Shown: one piece after another, positions 45,230 through 54,172 of the stretch
Layout of the letters: each line of letters opens with the position of its first letter
Numbering within the stretch: position 1 is the stretch's first letter
Origin: an uncultured SAR92 cluster bacterium
GTDB taxonomy: Bacteria; Pseudomonadota; Gammaproteobacteria; Pseudomonadales; Porticoccaceae
Direction: 5' to 3'
NCBI GenBank assembly: GCA_902527245.1
Contig: CABZOI010000005.1
Location: 81,181 to 145,180, forward strand
DNA: 64,000 nucleotides
Made by a program: the position numbers and the translations under genes
Notes under the pieces: model-generated
The model's database searches: none
Told to the model about the DNA's origin: nothing
The model's input: only the letters and a program-made list of their open reading frames with translations

Positions 45230-46276
45230 TTAAAAGGACTTTCCATTAGCCATCTGAGCTATCCAATCTCGAATCATCTCAGCTGCTTCGTCATGACTCA
45301 GAGACCTTCCAGACTCGGGCATCATAACTCCAGGATCCATTGATTCCATTCTATGCAATAAAATTGACTGATCTGGTTTACCAGGAACGATTGAGTACTT
45401 GAGGCCGCCACTACCTCTTCCTGTGGCTACAGGCTTTTTGTAAATCCCTAAATTAACATTCCGTGCTTCTCTCAAATGTAAGAAAAGCCCAGTTGAATTT
45501 GCGTTACCCGAAGAAGAATGACAGTGACCACAATTAATATCCAAGTATGATCGAGCTCTGGCGTTTATGTTTTGAGAATAATCTGACCAATCAACTGGGG
45601 ATTCTAACCTACGAGGAATCTCTGAAATAATTTCACTATCCATCCAATACGCCAATTGATTATATTGACCATGAGAGTAATTTAATTCTTTATTGATATT
45701 TCTAGCTTTGGGTCCAATAGGTGTAATCTTATCATTCGCTGCATGACACTCTTTACACTGATTTACATTTGGCACCCGATAACGCACTGCACGCAGCTGT
45801 CCCTCGCTATCAATCCAATCAACTGGAATAGTTTTACCTGCCACTTTCTTGAAGGCATCACTCTGATCCGAATTCCATGCGTATGACACTGCCTGCCAAC
45901 CACTTGATTTTCTGAGCAAAACCCTCGTTTCCAAAAGTTTTTTACCTAAACTCAAATCTCGTTCATCAACTGGATAATAAAACGTCTTTATTAATGCGGA
46001 ACCTACTGGAAAGTTAAAGACCTCGTCTCTAACATATTGAGCTTTTAATCCTGAAGGGACATAAACCCATCTTTGTTTGAGTGAGTAATCTGAGAAAAGT
46101 GAAGAAATAAGTTCATAAGGTATAACCTTATCATTTGGTATTTGAGCTTTCGTGTCTAGAAAAAACTCGTACTCAGATAATTTTTCTGGAAATGAGTCAG
46201 CTAAAATGATGTCGTCAACAACAGCATTTGAGTTATTAATAAAAAGAAGAGAAGCTATGAAAAAAAGTCTATTCAT
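45230..46276 (-). CDS. SO2930-family diheme c-type cytochrome
   Basis: A 348-residue periplasmic protein with a signal peptide (1-18, ending NSNA) and two heme motifs, CKECH at 174-178 and CGHCH at 249-253; a Met near MMPESG may be a ligand. The layout fits the SO2930 family (TIGR03806 as I recall), which travels with a beta-helix protein, here the gene 5 bases upstream. Electron partners are unknown. Confidence 0.82.
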   Translation of the reverse strand: MNRLFFIASLLFINNSNAVVDDIILADSFPEKLSEYEFFLDTKAQIPNDKVIPYELISSLFSDYSLKQRWVYVPSGLKAQYVRDEVFNFPVGSALIKTFYYPVDERDLSLGKKLLETRVLLRKSSGWQAVSYAWNSDQSDAFKKVAGKTIPVDWIDSEGQLRAVRYRVPNVNQCKECHAANDKITPIGPKARNINKELNYSHGQYNQLAYWMDSEIISEIPRRLESPVDWSDYSQNINARARSYLDINCGHCHSSSGNANSTGLFLHLREARNVNLGIYKKPVATGRGSGGLKYSIVPGKPDQSILLHRMESMDPGVMMPESGRSLSHDEAAEMIRDWIAQMANGKSF

Positions 46277-46281
46277 TGTAT

Positions 46282-47508
46282 TTATAAAGACTCGAGCGAT
46301 ACTGCTGGGAGAGGAATTATCTCGCCTTTATATTGTCTAATGTCTTTTTTTATAGGGTTAGACAGGCCTATCAAATATTTGAGAGGGCTCATAGCTAAAA
46401 AATTAGGCTGATTTTGTTCATCAATCTTTAGTTTTTCATCATCAGGTTGTCCAAAAACCATTTGCGATAAGGGTAGAACGCCATCCCAAAATATGTCAGC
46501 CATCTCACCATCACTAACTTCGTGTAACACTTTTGCCAAGTCGCCTGTACTCAAGTCTGGCTCAAAACCACTTCTGCCATATTCATTATTATGAACTTGA
46601 ATCCTTTTGGGATGCGGATAGTAATTTGAATCTTCCGTCTCACTTCCATATGAGACTATTGCGAGATTTACTGTTCCATTGCCACCTATTGTATTTTCAA
46701 AAATTTCAACATCAGAATTAGCCATTACGATAATACCGCTTCCTCTGGGTACTTCGCCTACTATATTCCCTTCGGGCGCAAAATTATCAGTGTCATTGTC
46801 AATAGATTTATTATTAAAAACTCTTATGTGATGCCCACCCTGTTGTGGCAAATCGGGAAGATCGAACACTAAAATCCCAGCTGTATTATGGGAGGCTAAA
46901 TTATTGTAAACATCAGCATAATAAGAGTTCTCGATTTCTATTCCAGCAACGTTATATTGAGCTATACTGTTTCTAACTATTATATTCTTAGATTGTCCAA
47001 CATAAATTCCTGCATCTGATGCTCCAATCGCAACACAATCATCAATTAGTACATTCTCTGATTCGACTGGATAAAATCCGTAAGCACCGTTTGTACTTTT
47101 TGGTCCTCCAGTCCATTCCGTCTTCAACCTAATCATACTGATACCATCAGCTCCAATGACTTTTAGGGCATCGCCTTTTGCATTAAGAATAGAGAAGTCC
47201 TTTAAAGTGACCGAGTCGGAGGTTACGAGAAGTCCCTGAGCCCCTGAAACTTGACGTTCAAAATTAAGTATAGTTTCATCCATGCCATCACCTTGAATCG
47301 TTACATTCGCAACATCGAGAGAAAGACCATCCTCAAACCAATAGTTTCCTGATTTCAATATAAGAGTGTCTCCCTCATCCATAAGAATCATGGCTTCTTG
47401 AACTTCATCGTAAGCATTTGGACCCGGCTCAATAATAATTTCCTTGGCTGAAACATTTGATACAAACAAGAAAAGACCGATTAACTTTAAACGTAGTAGT
47501 AATTTCAT
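46282..47508 (-). CDS. Parallel beta-helix repeat protein (partner of SO2930 cytochrome)
   Basis: A 408-residue secreted protein with a signal peptide (about 1-21) and a right-handed beta-helix of about ten turns (repeated I/V-N-D-N patterns such as NVLIDDCVAIGASDAGIYVG and NIIVRNSIAQYN). It resembles the TIGR03805 group that pairs with diheme cytochromes of the SO2930 group. A polysaccharide lyase-type or binding role is possible; no catalytic residues can be named. Confidence 0.8.
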   Translation of the reverse strand: MKLLLRLKLIGLFLFVSNVSAKEIIIEPGPNAYDEVQEAMILMDEGDTLILKSGNYWFEDGLSLDVANVTIQGDGMDETILNFERQVSGAQGLLVTSDSVTLKDFSILNAKGDALKVIGADGISMIRLKTEWTGGPKSTNGAYGFYPVESENVLIDDCVAIGASDAGIYVGQSKNIIVRNSIAQYNVAGIEIENSYYADVYNNLASHNTAGILVFDLPDLPQQGGHHIRVFNNKSIDNDTDNFAPEGNIVGEVPRGSGIIVMANSDVEIFENTIGGNGTVNLAIVSYGSETEDSNYYPHPKRIQVHNNEYGRSGFEPDLSTGDLAKVLHEVSDGEMADIFWDGVLPLSQMVFGQPDDEKLKIDEQNQPNFLAMSPLKYLIGLSNPIKKDIRQYKGEIIPLPAVSLESL

Positions 47509-47661
47509 AAGACGTTAGTATAGCTTCAAAACAGCTAAATTTTCATTATTGTATTAACAACACCACACATCAGTGGACTTAAATCAATAGTCGATAACTC
47601 TAATAAGTTAGCTATGAGTTTAGTACACTTATCTCTCGGTGATTACTATCAGTATTATTAA

Positions 47662-49872
47662 ATGATTTATGTTTCGATATTCAATAGCTGTGTAGATAAA
47701 AAAGGGAGCTCACCTCTGGCTCAAAGTCCCATAAGGCTAATAATAATGTGTTTTGCTTTAAGTGCATGCTCTGACAGGGAATCAGCGCCCATTACTGATG
47801 CAGTGTATACAGCATCTAATGTTCATATGAACAATGAAGTTATCTCTGAAACAGCAGAGATAGATGCTCTATTAAGTAGCTCTCAAAACAATATTTTAGA
47901 TCGTCAAACAACTATATTTGAGATCAACCCAGATATAATTGAAAGAAAAGATAGTTTCTCCAGAAATTCCTCGCCAACAAATAAGCAAGCCACAGAAAAG
48001 CAAGCATTCTTCGGTGATTTACATGTCCACACAACTTTTTCTTATGACGGATACGCATTTGGCACTCTAGCAACTCCGGATGACGCATATAAATTTGCAA
48101 AAGGTGAAGCCATCAAACATCCTGGTGGTTATGAGATGCAACTAACTAGACCTATGGATTTTTATGCAGTTACTGACCATAGTGAGTTTTTAGGAGTCGT
48201 GAGAGCTGCAGCGGATACCTCCACACTATTCTCTAAAATACCATTTTCAAAACCTTACAATAATCTAAATGCACCAGAAAATTTTGGTACTGACTTATTC
48301 AGCCAAATAAAGCGTCTATCTGCATTTGGAGGTTTTACCAGTGAATTAGTATCAAACATTTCAGATAATCGAGTCAGTAAAGATCAGGTTCTTAAAATTA
48401 CCAGAGATACATGGAGCGAAATAGTCAAAGCAGCGGATCAATTTTACATGCCTGGAAAATTTACAACTTTTGCAGGCTTTGAATATACGCCATCTACGTT
48501 ATCACGAGGAAATTTACATAGGAATGTAATTTTCCAGCAAACCAATCGGCTCCCTATAGAGCCATTCTCTAGATTTCATTCGGGCAATCCTGAAGATCTG
48601 TGGACTTGGATGGATAATATTAGAGACAAAGGTGTAGAGAGTATTGCGATACCGCATAATTCCAATGGATCAAATGGACAAATGTTTAAATTAACAACTG
48701 TAGCAGGTGATCCTTTTAACGCTATATACTCTGAGCAGCGTTTAAGAAATGAACCAATTGTTGAAATTACACAAGTAAAAGGCACATCAGAAACACATCC
48801 CATACTATCCTCCACGGATGAGTGGGCTCAGTTTGAAATAAGCCCTTACAGAGTTGGCACTACAGCATTAAGCGCGATAGAGGGCTCTTATGTTAGAGAG
48901 GCATTACTTAATGGAATAAGGTTAGAGAATCGGGGCGGCGGTAATCCATTCCGATTTGGTTTTATTGGCTCTAGCGATACTCACTCTGCAGCAAGTCAAA
49001 ATTATGAAAAAAATTTTGTATCTAAGCTTGGCATATTATCCAGCACAGCAATGCAAAGGGGATCCGTTCCATACAAAGGCTTGTCTGGCCAATTTACTTA
49101 TTATGCAAATAGACTGTTCTCCTCCTTGCGACCCTCTCCGTTGGGGAAAAATTTATTTGTAAAATTAGACGGAGCAGTATACTCGGGTGGACCAAATCCA
49201 ACCTTTGGTGCATCAGGTTTAGCAGCTGTTTGGGCAGAAGAAAATTCCCGAGAATCAATTTTTAATGCTTTTCGTAGGAAGGAAGTGTTTGCGACATCTG
49301 GTCCTAGAATTAGACTTCGTTTCTTCGCGGGCTACAATTTCGACGAATCAATGTTGACCTCGGTAAATGGAATCGAAAATGCATATTCTCATGGCGTTAG
49401 TATGGGTGGCACGTTGTTGAAAAACAAATCAGAGGGAGAAAGTGATATTCCAAAGTTCCTGATAACAGCATCGGCTGATCCAGACAATGCTCCCCTGCAA
49501 AGATTACAGGTAATAAAAGGCTGGGTTGACAAAAATGGAAATACTAAAGAACTTGTTTATGACGTAGCCTGTGCCAATAATCTCGAAGTGAATGTTGAGA
49601 CACATCGTTGCCCTGACAATGGAGCAAGGGTGGATATAGAATCATGTGCTATTAATCCAGAAACTGGCTCCGCTCAACTTGCAACACTTTGGACAGACCC
49701 AACATTTAATCCACAGGAACGATCATTTTACTACGCCAGAGTACTCGAGAATCCAACGTGTCGCTGGTCAACCTGGGATGCAATAAGAGCTGGAATTCAA
49801 CCAAGGCCAGATTTGAGTAAGACAATTCAAGAACGTGCATGGTCTTCACCAATTCACTATGTAGGGCAGTAG
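47662..49872 (+). CDS. DUF3604 domain lipoprotein
   Basis: A 736-residue protein. An ALSAC lipobox (Cys36) lies in the N-terminal region, so the mature protein should be lipid-anchored; the start may be the ATG at 47662 or one nearer the lipobox. The body shows FGDLHVHTTFSYDG, FYAVTDHSEFLG and FIGSSDTHS, a PHP-like metal site of His and Asp residues. DUF3604 proteins are common in marine bacteria and of unknown function. Confidence 0.85.
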   Translation: MIYVSIFNSCVDKKGSSPLAQSPIRLIIMCFALSACSDRESAPITDAVYTASNVHMNNEVISETAEIDALLSSSQNNILDRQTTIFEINPDIIERKDSFSRNSSPTNKQATEKQAFFGDLHVHTTFSYDGYAFGTLATPDDAYKFAKGEAIKHPGGYEMQLTRPMDFYAVTDHSEFLGVVRAAADTSTLFSKIPFSKPYNNLNAPENFGTDLFSQIKRLSAFGGFTSELVSNISDNRVSKDQVLKITRDTWSEIVKAADQFYMPGKFTTFAGFEYTPSTLSRGNLHRNVIFQQTNRLPIEPFSRFHSGNPEDLWTWMDNIRDKGVESIAIPHNSNGSNGQMFKLTTVAGDPFNAIYSEQRLRNEPIVEITQVKGTSETHPILSSTDEWAQFEISPYRVGTTALSAIEGSYVREALLNGIRLENRGGGNPFRFGFIGSSDTHSAASQNYEKNFVSKLGILSSTAMQRGSVPYKGLSGQFTYYANRLFSSLRPSPLGKNLFVKLDGAVYSGGPNPTFGASGLAAVWAEENSRESIFNAFRRKEVFATSGPRIRLRFFAGYNFDESMLTSVNGIENAYSHGVSMGGTLLKNKSEGESDIPKFLITASADPDNAPLQRLQVIKGWVDKNGNTKELVYDVACANNLEVNVETHRCPDNGARVDIESCAINPETGSAQLATLWTDPTFNPQERSFYYARVLENPTCRWSTWDAIRAGIQPRPDLSKTIQERAWSSPIHYVGQ

Positions 49873-50120
49873 CCCACAGTCTGATTGGACTTGCTATAAG
49901 TTATGAAAGGCTTGTTTTGTTCAAAAAATCCATGTCAATAAGAAGGTTATGAGAATGCCCTTTATAAAGGCTACCCACATTGCTTGGCACTCACTGATAT
50001 TTAAAATATTCATGATTTTATAAACTTGAGTTTTATGAAAATCGAACATTTTGTGTAAATAATCCATAAGTTTTCAATATTCTCCCATTAACTTTTTATT
50101 ATAACGAGAAAAGTAGTAAT
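49873..50120. other. Intergenic stretch without a gene
   Basis: These 248 bases separate the DUF3604 gene from a convergent small gene. They hold no open frame of note and no tRNA-like fold. A perfect 12-base palindrome, CCTTTATAAAGG, lies at 49959-49970 within GCCCTTTATAAAGGC. Nothing else is seen. Confidence 0.6.
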
Positions 50121-50627
50121 TTACTTTTTGTCAGCTTGTATTGTCTGAGAGCCAATCTTTAAAGCAATTTCGTTTGGAACTAGCATAGTCAAAGCATAGT
50201 GAACTATTTTCCACTCACCATTGATAAGATGAACAACTCCAGTTCCTCTGCAATGTCCAAGCTTTTCATTGAAAAGAATCTCATCAAACCAGCGTATGTC
50301 TCCAACTCCCTCCCAATTGCGCTCAACCAGGTCATAAGTCCATCCATGACCATCCGCAAATGCTGGTTTTGCATAAGCTTTGAATTCCTCGATAGTCCAT
50401 CGCTCATTTTTATCTGTGCCTAAAAATACAGCATCAGCACTAAAGCGATCAAAGTACGGCTTAAAATTTCCCTCATGTGCATCACGATGTAAACCATCTA
50501 ATAGAGCATCTATCAAAAAATGCTTATCATCAGATATGTCAAAATCTTCAGTTGAAGCATGAATGTACAAATTACTGCTCAATAAAAAACATGCAGTTAC
50601 GATAACGATTTCTATAAGTTTTTTCAT
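50121..50627 (-). CDS. Secreted SnoaL/NTF2-like protein
   Basis: About 168 residues. The start is taken at the ATG (50627) that gives a signal peptide (KKLIEIVIV, cleavage near HAS); a frame running upstream to 50699 would bury it. The body has the cone-fold pattern of SnoaL-like proteins (FSADAVFLGTDKNERWTIEEFKAY, LGHCRGTGVVHLINGEWKI). Ligand or reaction unknown. Confidence 0.75.
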   Translation of the reverse strand: MKKLIEIVIVTACFLLSSNLYIHASTEDFDISDDKHFLIDALLDGLHRDAHEGNFKPYFDRFSADAVFLGTDKNERWTIEEFKAYAKPAFADGHGWTYDLVERNWEGVGDIRWFDEILFNEKLGHCRGTGVVHLINGEWKIVHYALTMLVPNEIALKIGSQTIQADKK

Positions 50628-50691
50628 AAAACGAACCCTAATAAGAAGTAAAATTTGATTAACAATTATAAATAACTCATCCCTAAGCGCT

Positions 50692-51120
50692 TCACTCATT
50701 AACTATCTCATCAAATATTCCGTGCACAAAAAATAAAAAATATATTGTCATTACAATATAAAAAATATTTTTTACACATGTTTTTTCACCAAAAACATTT
50801 TTAAAAAAAAGGTAGACGACAGGAGTAGCAAAGAAAACTGCAAAAAAGCCTAAACCAAATATAAAGTATTCTGATTTTTCACCAAAAAGAAGATAGTCAA
50901 TCATGAGGGTTATCCATCTAACTATATAAAAAGATACAAGAGTTAAAGAATAAATCTTTAATCCTTTATTAATTTTCTCATTTTTTTTGATGTTGAATAA
51001 ATCTGATGTTAGATCAAAAATAATTGGCAAGACTAATAAACAATTTATAGCTTTGGTCGTTAATAAGGCAAAAGAGACTATGATAATTAATGAGTAAAAT
51101 TTTAGTAATTTATGTTCCAC
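50692..51120 (-). CDS. Unrecognised membrane protein
   Basis: A 142-residue protein with four hydrophobic segments (about 8-36, 53-78, 84-108 and 118-138) and very AT-rich codons. No family recognised. It is upstream of the SnoaL-like gene on the same strand, with 64 bases between. Confidence 0.55.
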   Translation of the reverse strand: MEHKLLKFYSLIIIVSFALLTTKAINCLLVLPIIFDLTSDLFNIKKNEKINKGLKIYSLTLVSFYIVRWITLMIDYLLFGEKSEYFIFGLGFFAVFFATPVVYLFFKNVFGEKTCVKNIFYIVMTIYFLFFVHGIFDEIVNE

Positions 51121-51255
51121 AATGCTGTATCTGAGGTAAAATTTTGCGCAAAAAATATGAGAATAACTTTCCCATAAAACATTTCAAATTGTAACCTTTA
51201 CTTCTCATATAAGCTGTGATAAGTTTACGTTACATTTTAACTATTTGGAATATTC

Positions 51256-51645
51256 ATGGTTGAGCTAGTGCCAGTTTTAGGAATACTTGTAGCAGTTATA
51301 ATACCTGTTTCAGTATTCATTTGGTTGTATTTAGAAAACAAGGATAAAAATAAAACAATTTTAGAGATATCTAAAAATATAAGTGATCCTTCAAAAATAG
51401 CAGATATGATCGATATGCTTGATGAAAGAAAAAAAGAACCTATAGATTTTAGAAGAACTGGTTTTGTTACATTATTTACAGGTGTAGGTTTGTTCCTGTT
51501 TGGTGTATTGTTTCTAGGTTCAGTACTTAAGGGTGTTGGAGCACTAGTTGCTTCTATTGGTTTAGGACAAATAATTGCTGGTTATCTTTATCCGAATACA
51601 AGTGAAGAATTAACGAGTGCCGTTGAAGATTTCGAAAAGAAATAA
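51256..51645 (+). CDS. DUF6249-like membrane protein
   Basis: A 129-residue protein with an N-terminal helix (about 5-25), a charged stretch (KDKNKTILEISKNI...) and two further helices with glycine-rich GVGLFLFGVLFLG and GALVASIGLGQIIAGY. This layout resembles DUF6249 proteins. The Xre-type gene follows after 2 bases, so they are co-transcribed; the regulator may control the pair. Confidence 0.65.
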   Translation: MVELVPVLGILVAVIIPVSVFIWLYLENKDKNKTILEISKNISDPSKIADMIDMLDERKKEPIDFRRTGFVTLFTGVGLFLFGVLFLGSVLKGVGALVASIGLGQIIAGYLYPNTSEELTSAVEDFEKK

Positions 51646-51647
51646 TT

Positions 51648-51866
51648 TTGGGCAAAGATCACAGAAAGCTTCTAAATAATCTTGAGAAGCTTCGCAAGAA
51701 GGCAGGATTAACGCAGCAAGAATTGTCTGAGAGTGCTGATGTTTCAAGAAAAAGTATCAATGCAATTGAGAACGGAATATATGTTCCTTCTACTGTCCTT
51801 GCTTTAAAAATTTCCAAAACTATAGGATGTGGAGTAGAGGACTTATTTCAACTACCAGATGATTAA
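51648..51866 (+). CDS. Small Xre-family helix-turn-helix regulator
   Basis: A 72-residue protein made almost entirely of a Cro/C1 helix-turn-helix: LRKKAGLTQQELSESADVSR then SINAIENGIYVPS and the end VEDLFQL, a form typical of short YozG-like regulators. The start is TTG, 2 bases after the upstream stop. Such small regulators often control a neighbouring membrane protein gene. Confidence 0.78.
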   Translation: MGKDHRKLLNNLEKLRKKAGLTQQELSESADVSRKSINAIENGIYVPSTVLALKISKTIGCGVEDLFQLPDD

Positions 51867-51883
51867 TGCTATAGAAAAATGAA

Positions 51884-52084
51884 TTAGTCTTCCTTGTAAT
51901 TCTCTTCAAACACTTCTTTTTTATTTTTATTTTTCTGTTTTCGCCAACCCAGCGCTGCTCCGATTGCCACACCTACCGCTATCCAAACTGGTTCATTAGT
52001 AACGGCATAAACTGCTGCGCCTATTGCAGTACCAACACCAATCCAGTTTCCACTATTATCAGAATTCTTAGATTTTTTACTCAT
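51884..52084 (-). CDS. Unrecognised small membrane protein
   Basis: A 66-residue protein with one or two short glycine/alanine-rich hydrophobic segments (about 15-43) between a polar N-terminus and a lysine/glutamate-rich end. No family recognised. It is convergent with the Xre gene, 17 bases from its end. Confidence 0.5.
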   Translation of the reverse strand: MSKKSKNSDNSGNWIGVGTAIGAAVYAVTNEPVWIAVGVAIGAALGWRKQKNKNKKEVFEENYKED

Positions 52085-52144
52085 ATGACGACACCTTCAT
52101 CTACTCCACCGTGACTGATTAGATTTGAACAGTGATTTGATTTT

Positions 52145-52339
52145 TTATCCATAATTGTCCGAAAAATATTTTTCTCTATCTTCTTTATTCATGCCAACTG
52201 TTTCGTTCATAAAATTGTTTCTATCTTCTCTAGATTTAAAGACCCATATACAAACAGTGTCCTGTGAGTGATAGATTGCTTTTAATTCATCATCTATTTC
52301 ACAGATTTCTTTAGGGATTTCTGTCTTAATACAAATCAT
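52145..52339 (-). CDS. Unrecognised small soluble protein
   Basis: A 64-residue acidic protein with no membrane segment or signal. No family recognised. It starts 9 bases after the glmS stop on the same strand, so it may be read from the glmU-glmS transcript. Confidence 0.45.
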   Translation of the reverse strand: MICIKTEIPKEICEIDDELKAIYHSQDTVCIWVFKSREDRNNFMNETVGMNKEDREKYFSDNYG

Positions 52340-52348
52340 GATTCAAAT

Positions 52349-54172
52349 TTACTCAACGGTTACAGACTTAGCTAAATTTCTTGGTTGATCTATATCAGTT
52401 CCACGCAAAAGTGCTACTTCATAAGAGAGAATTTGAAGCGGAATGGTATATATGATGGGAGTTAACAGAAAATCACATTTTGGCATTTTAATTAGTTTGC
52501 CTGATTCGATCTCCATTGATATTGATGGATCGGAAAACACATAAAGAATACCACCTCGCGCTTTTACTTCTTCGAGGTTAGATACCAACTTTTCTGCAAT
52601 CTCACTATCTGGAGCCATCGCAATTACAGGAATATCCTCATCTATCAGAGCAAGAGGACCATGTTTTAACTCACCTGCAGGATACGCCTCAGCATGAATA
52701 TATGAGATTTCTTTAAGCTTTAATGCACCTTCTTTCGCAATCGGATAAAAAATACCTCTGCCTAAAAATAAAGCATTATCCTTTGTGGCAATATCAGGGG
52801 CTATTTCCACAATCGTGTCCCGAAGCTTTAAAGACTCTAGAAGAATTTCTGGTAAAGCCCTCAATGCAGCCACCACTCTGGCTCTTAACTTTGGATTTCT
52901 GCCTCTACTTTTTGCTAAGGATAAGGCTAACAACATGAGAGCAACAAGCTGAGTCGTGAATGCTTTAGTTGACGCCACTCCTATCTCAGGACCTGCATTC
53001 GTAAATATTGAATAATCAGTTTCTCTCGCAAGCGAACTAGTAGGAACATTACAAATACACAACGATGATAAATAATTCTTCCCTTTTGCATATCGCAAAC
53101 CAGCTAAAGTATCTGCCGTCTCACCCGATTGTGAAATAGTTACGAACAGAGAATCCTCATCGACATGTGGGTTCCTGTATCGATATTCAGACGCATAATC
53201 TATTTGTGTTGGGAGCTCTGAAATAGAAGAAAACCAATTAGCTGCTACTCTCCCTGCGTGAAGGCTTGTCCCGCAAGCCACAATCTGTATTCTTTTAACC
53301 TTTTTAAAAATTTCAGAAGATCCGAGACCAAAAATATTATTTAATACATCATCTCCACTTAGCCGTCCATCTAGAGTATTTATAATAGCCTTAGGCTGCT
53401 CATAAATTTCCTTCTCCATGAAATGTTTATATTCACCTTTTTCAGAGGACTGATCTAATTCATTTATTTGAGTCACGTCTCTCTCAACAAGTACACCATT
53501 TTGGTTAAAGATCGAAAAATCCTCTTTTGTTACTTCAGCAACATCTCCCTCCTCAAGGTAAACAAAGCGATCTGTAACTTGTCTGAGTGCCATTTGATCA
53601 GAGGCCATAAAATTTTCACCTATCCCCAAACCTACTACCAGAGGACTTCCACTTCTGGCTCCAATGATTTTTCCAGGATCGTCTGTAGAGATAACACAAA
53701 TAGCATATGCGCCATCCAACCTAGATAGTGCTTTTGTAGCAGCCTCTCTAAGCGAATTTGATGTACATACATTTAAATTTATGAGGTGAGCAATAACCTC
53801 ACTATCTGTATTAGAAGAAAACTTGATACCTTGTTCGGTTATTTCCTTTCTTAATTCACTGTGATTCTCGATGATGCCATTATGGACCACCGAAATTGGA
53901 CCAGATGTATGAGGGTGAGAATTAATACTACTTGGAACTCCATGTGTAGCCCACCTTGTATGTGCAATTCCCACGGTACCAGATGGTAAAGATTCACCAA
54001 ATAAATTTTCTAAATCAACTACTTTGCCGATTGTTTTTTGAGTAGTTATGTTGCCATTATTAAGTAACGACAGTCCAGCAGAGTCATATCCTCTATATTC
54101 CAGTCTTTTCAGACCTTCAATCAAAATAGCATAAACATCGCGCTCGCAAACGGCACCAACTATTCCACACAT
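52349..54172 (-). CDS. glmS: Glutamine--fructose-6-phosphate aminotransferase
   Basis: A 607-residue enzyme with an N-terminal glutaminase domain (nucleophile Cys2 in MCGIVGA, then RWATHG and HNGIIENH) and two SIS sugar-isomerase domains (CGTSLHAG, SQSGETADT). It makes glucosamine-6-phosphate for cell wall synthesis. The start overlaps the glmU stop by one base (TAATG). No GlmS ribozyme-like leader is visible. Confidence 0.97.
   Translation of the reverse strand: MCGIVGAVCERDVYAILIEGLKRLEYRGYDSAGLSLLNNGNITTQKTIGKVVDLENLFGESLPSGTVGIAHTRWATHGVPSSINSHPHTSGPISVVHNGIIENHSELRKEITEQGIKFSSNTDSEVIAHLINLNVCTSNSLREAATKALSRLDGAYAICVISTDDPGKIIGARSGSPLVVGLGIGENFMASDQMALRQVTDRFVYLEEGDVAEVTKEDFSIFNQNGVLVERDVTQINELDQSSEKGEYKHFMEKEIYEQPKAIINTLDGRLSGDDVLNNIFGLGSSEIFKKVKRIQIVACGTSLHAGRVAANWFSSISELPTQIDYASEYRYRNPHVDEDSLFVTISQSGETADTLAGLRYAKGKNYLSSLCICNVPTSSLARETDYSIFTNAGPEIGVASTKAFTTQLVALMLLALSLAKSRGRNPKLRARVVAALRALPEILLESLKLRDTIVEIAPDIATKDNALFLGRGIFYPIAKEGALKLKEISYIHAEAYPAGELKHGPLALIDEDIPVIAMAPDSEIAEKLVSNLEEVKARGGILYVFSDPSISMEIESGKLIKMPKCDFLLTPIIYTIPLQILSYEVALLRGTDIDQPRNLAKSVTVE

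Noticed and set aside
49873..50120. Possible small RNA or tRNA in the largest gap
   Set aside because: Only a 12-base palindrome is present; no cloverleaf, promoter pair or terminator could be supported.
50628..50699. Longer N-terminus for the SnoaL-like protein
   Set aside because: It would add about 24 residues before a clear signal peptide and overlap the upstream gene.
52349..52420. Tn7-type insertion signs at the glmS 3' end
   Set aside because: No Tn7 end repeats or tns genes are seen; glmS is intact and followed by a small gene on the same strand.
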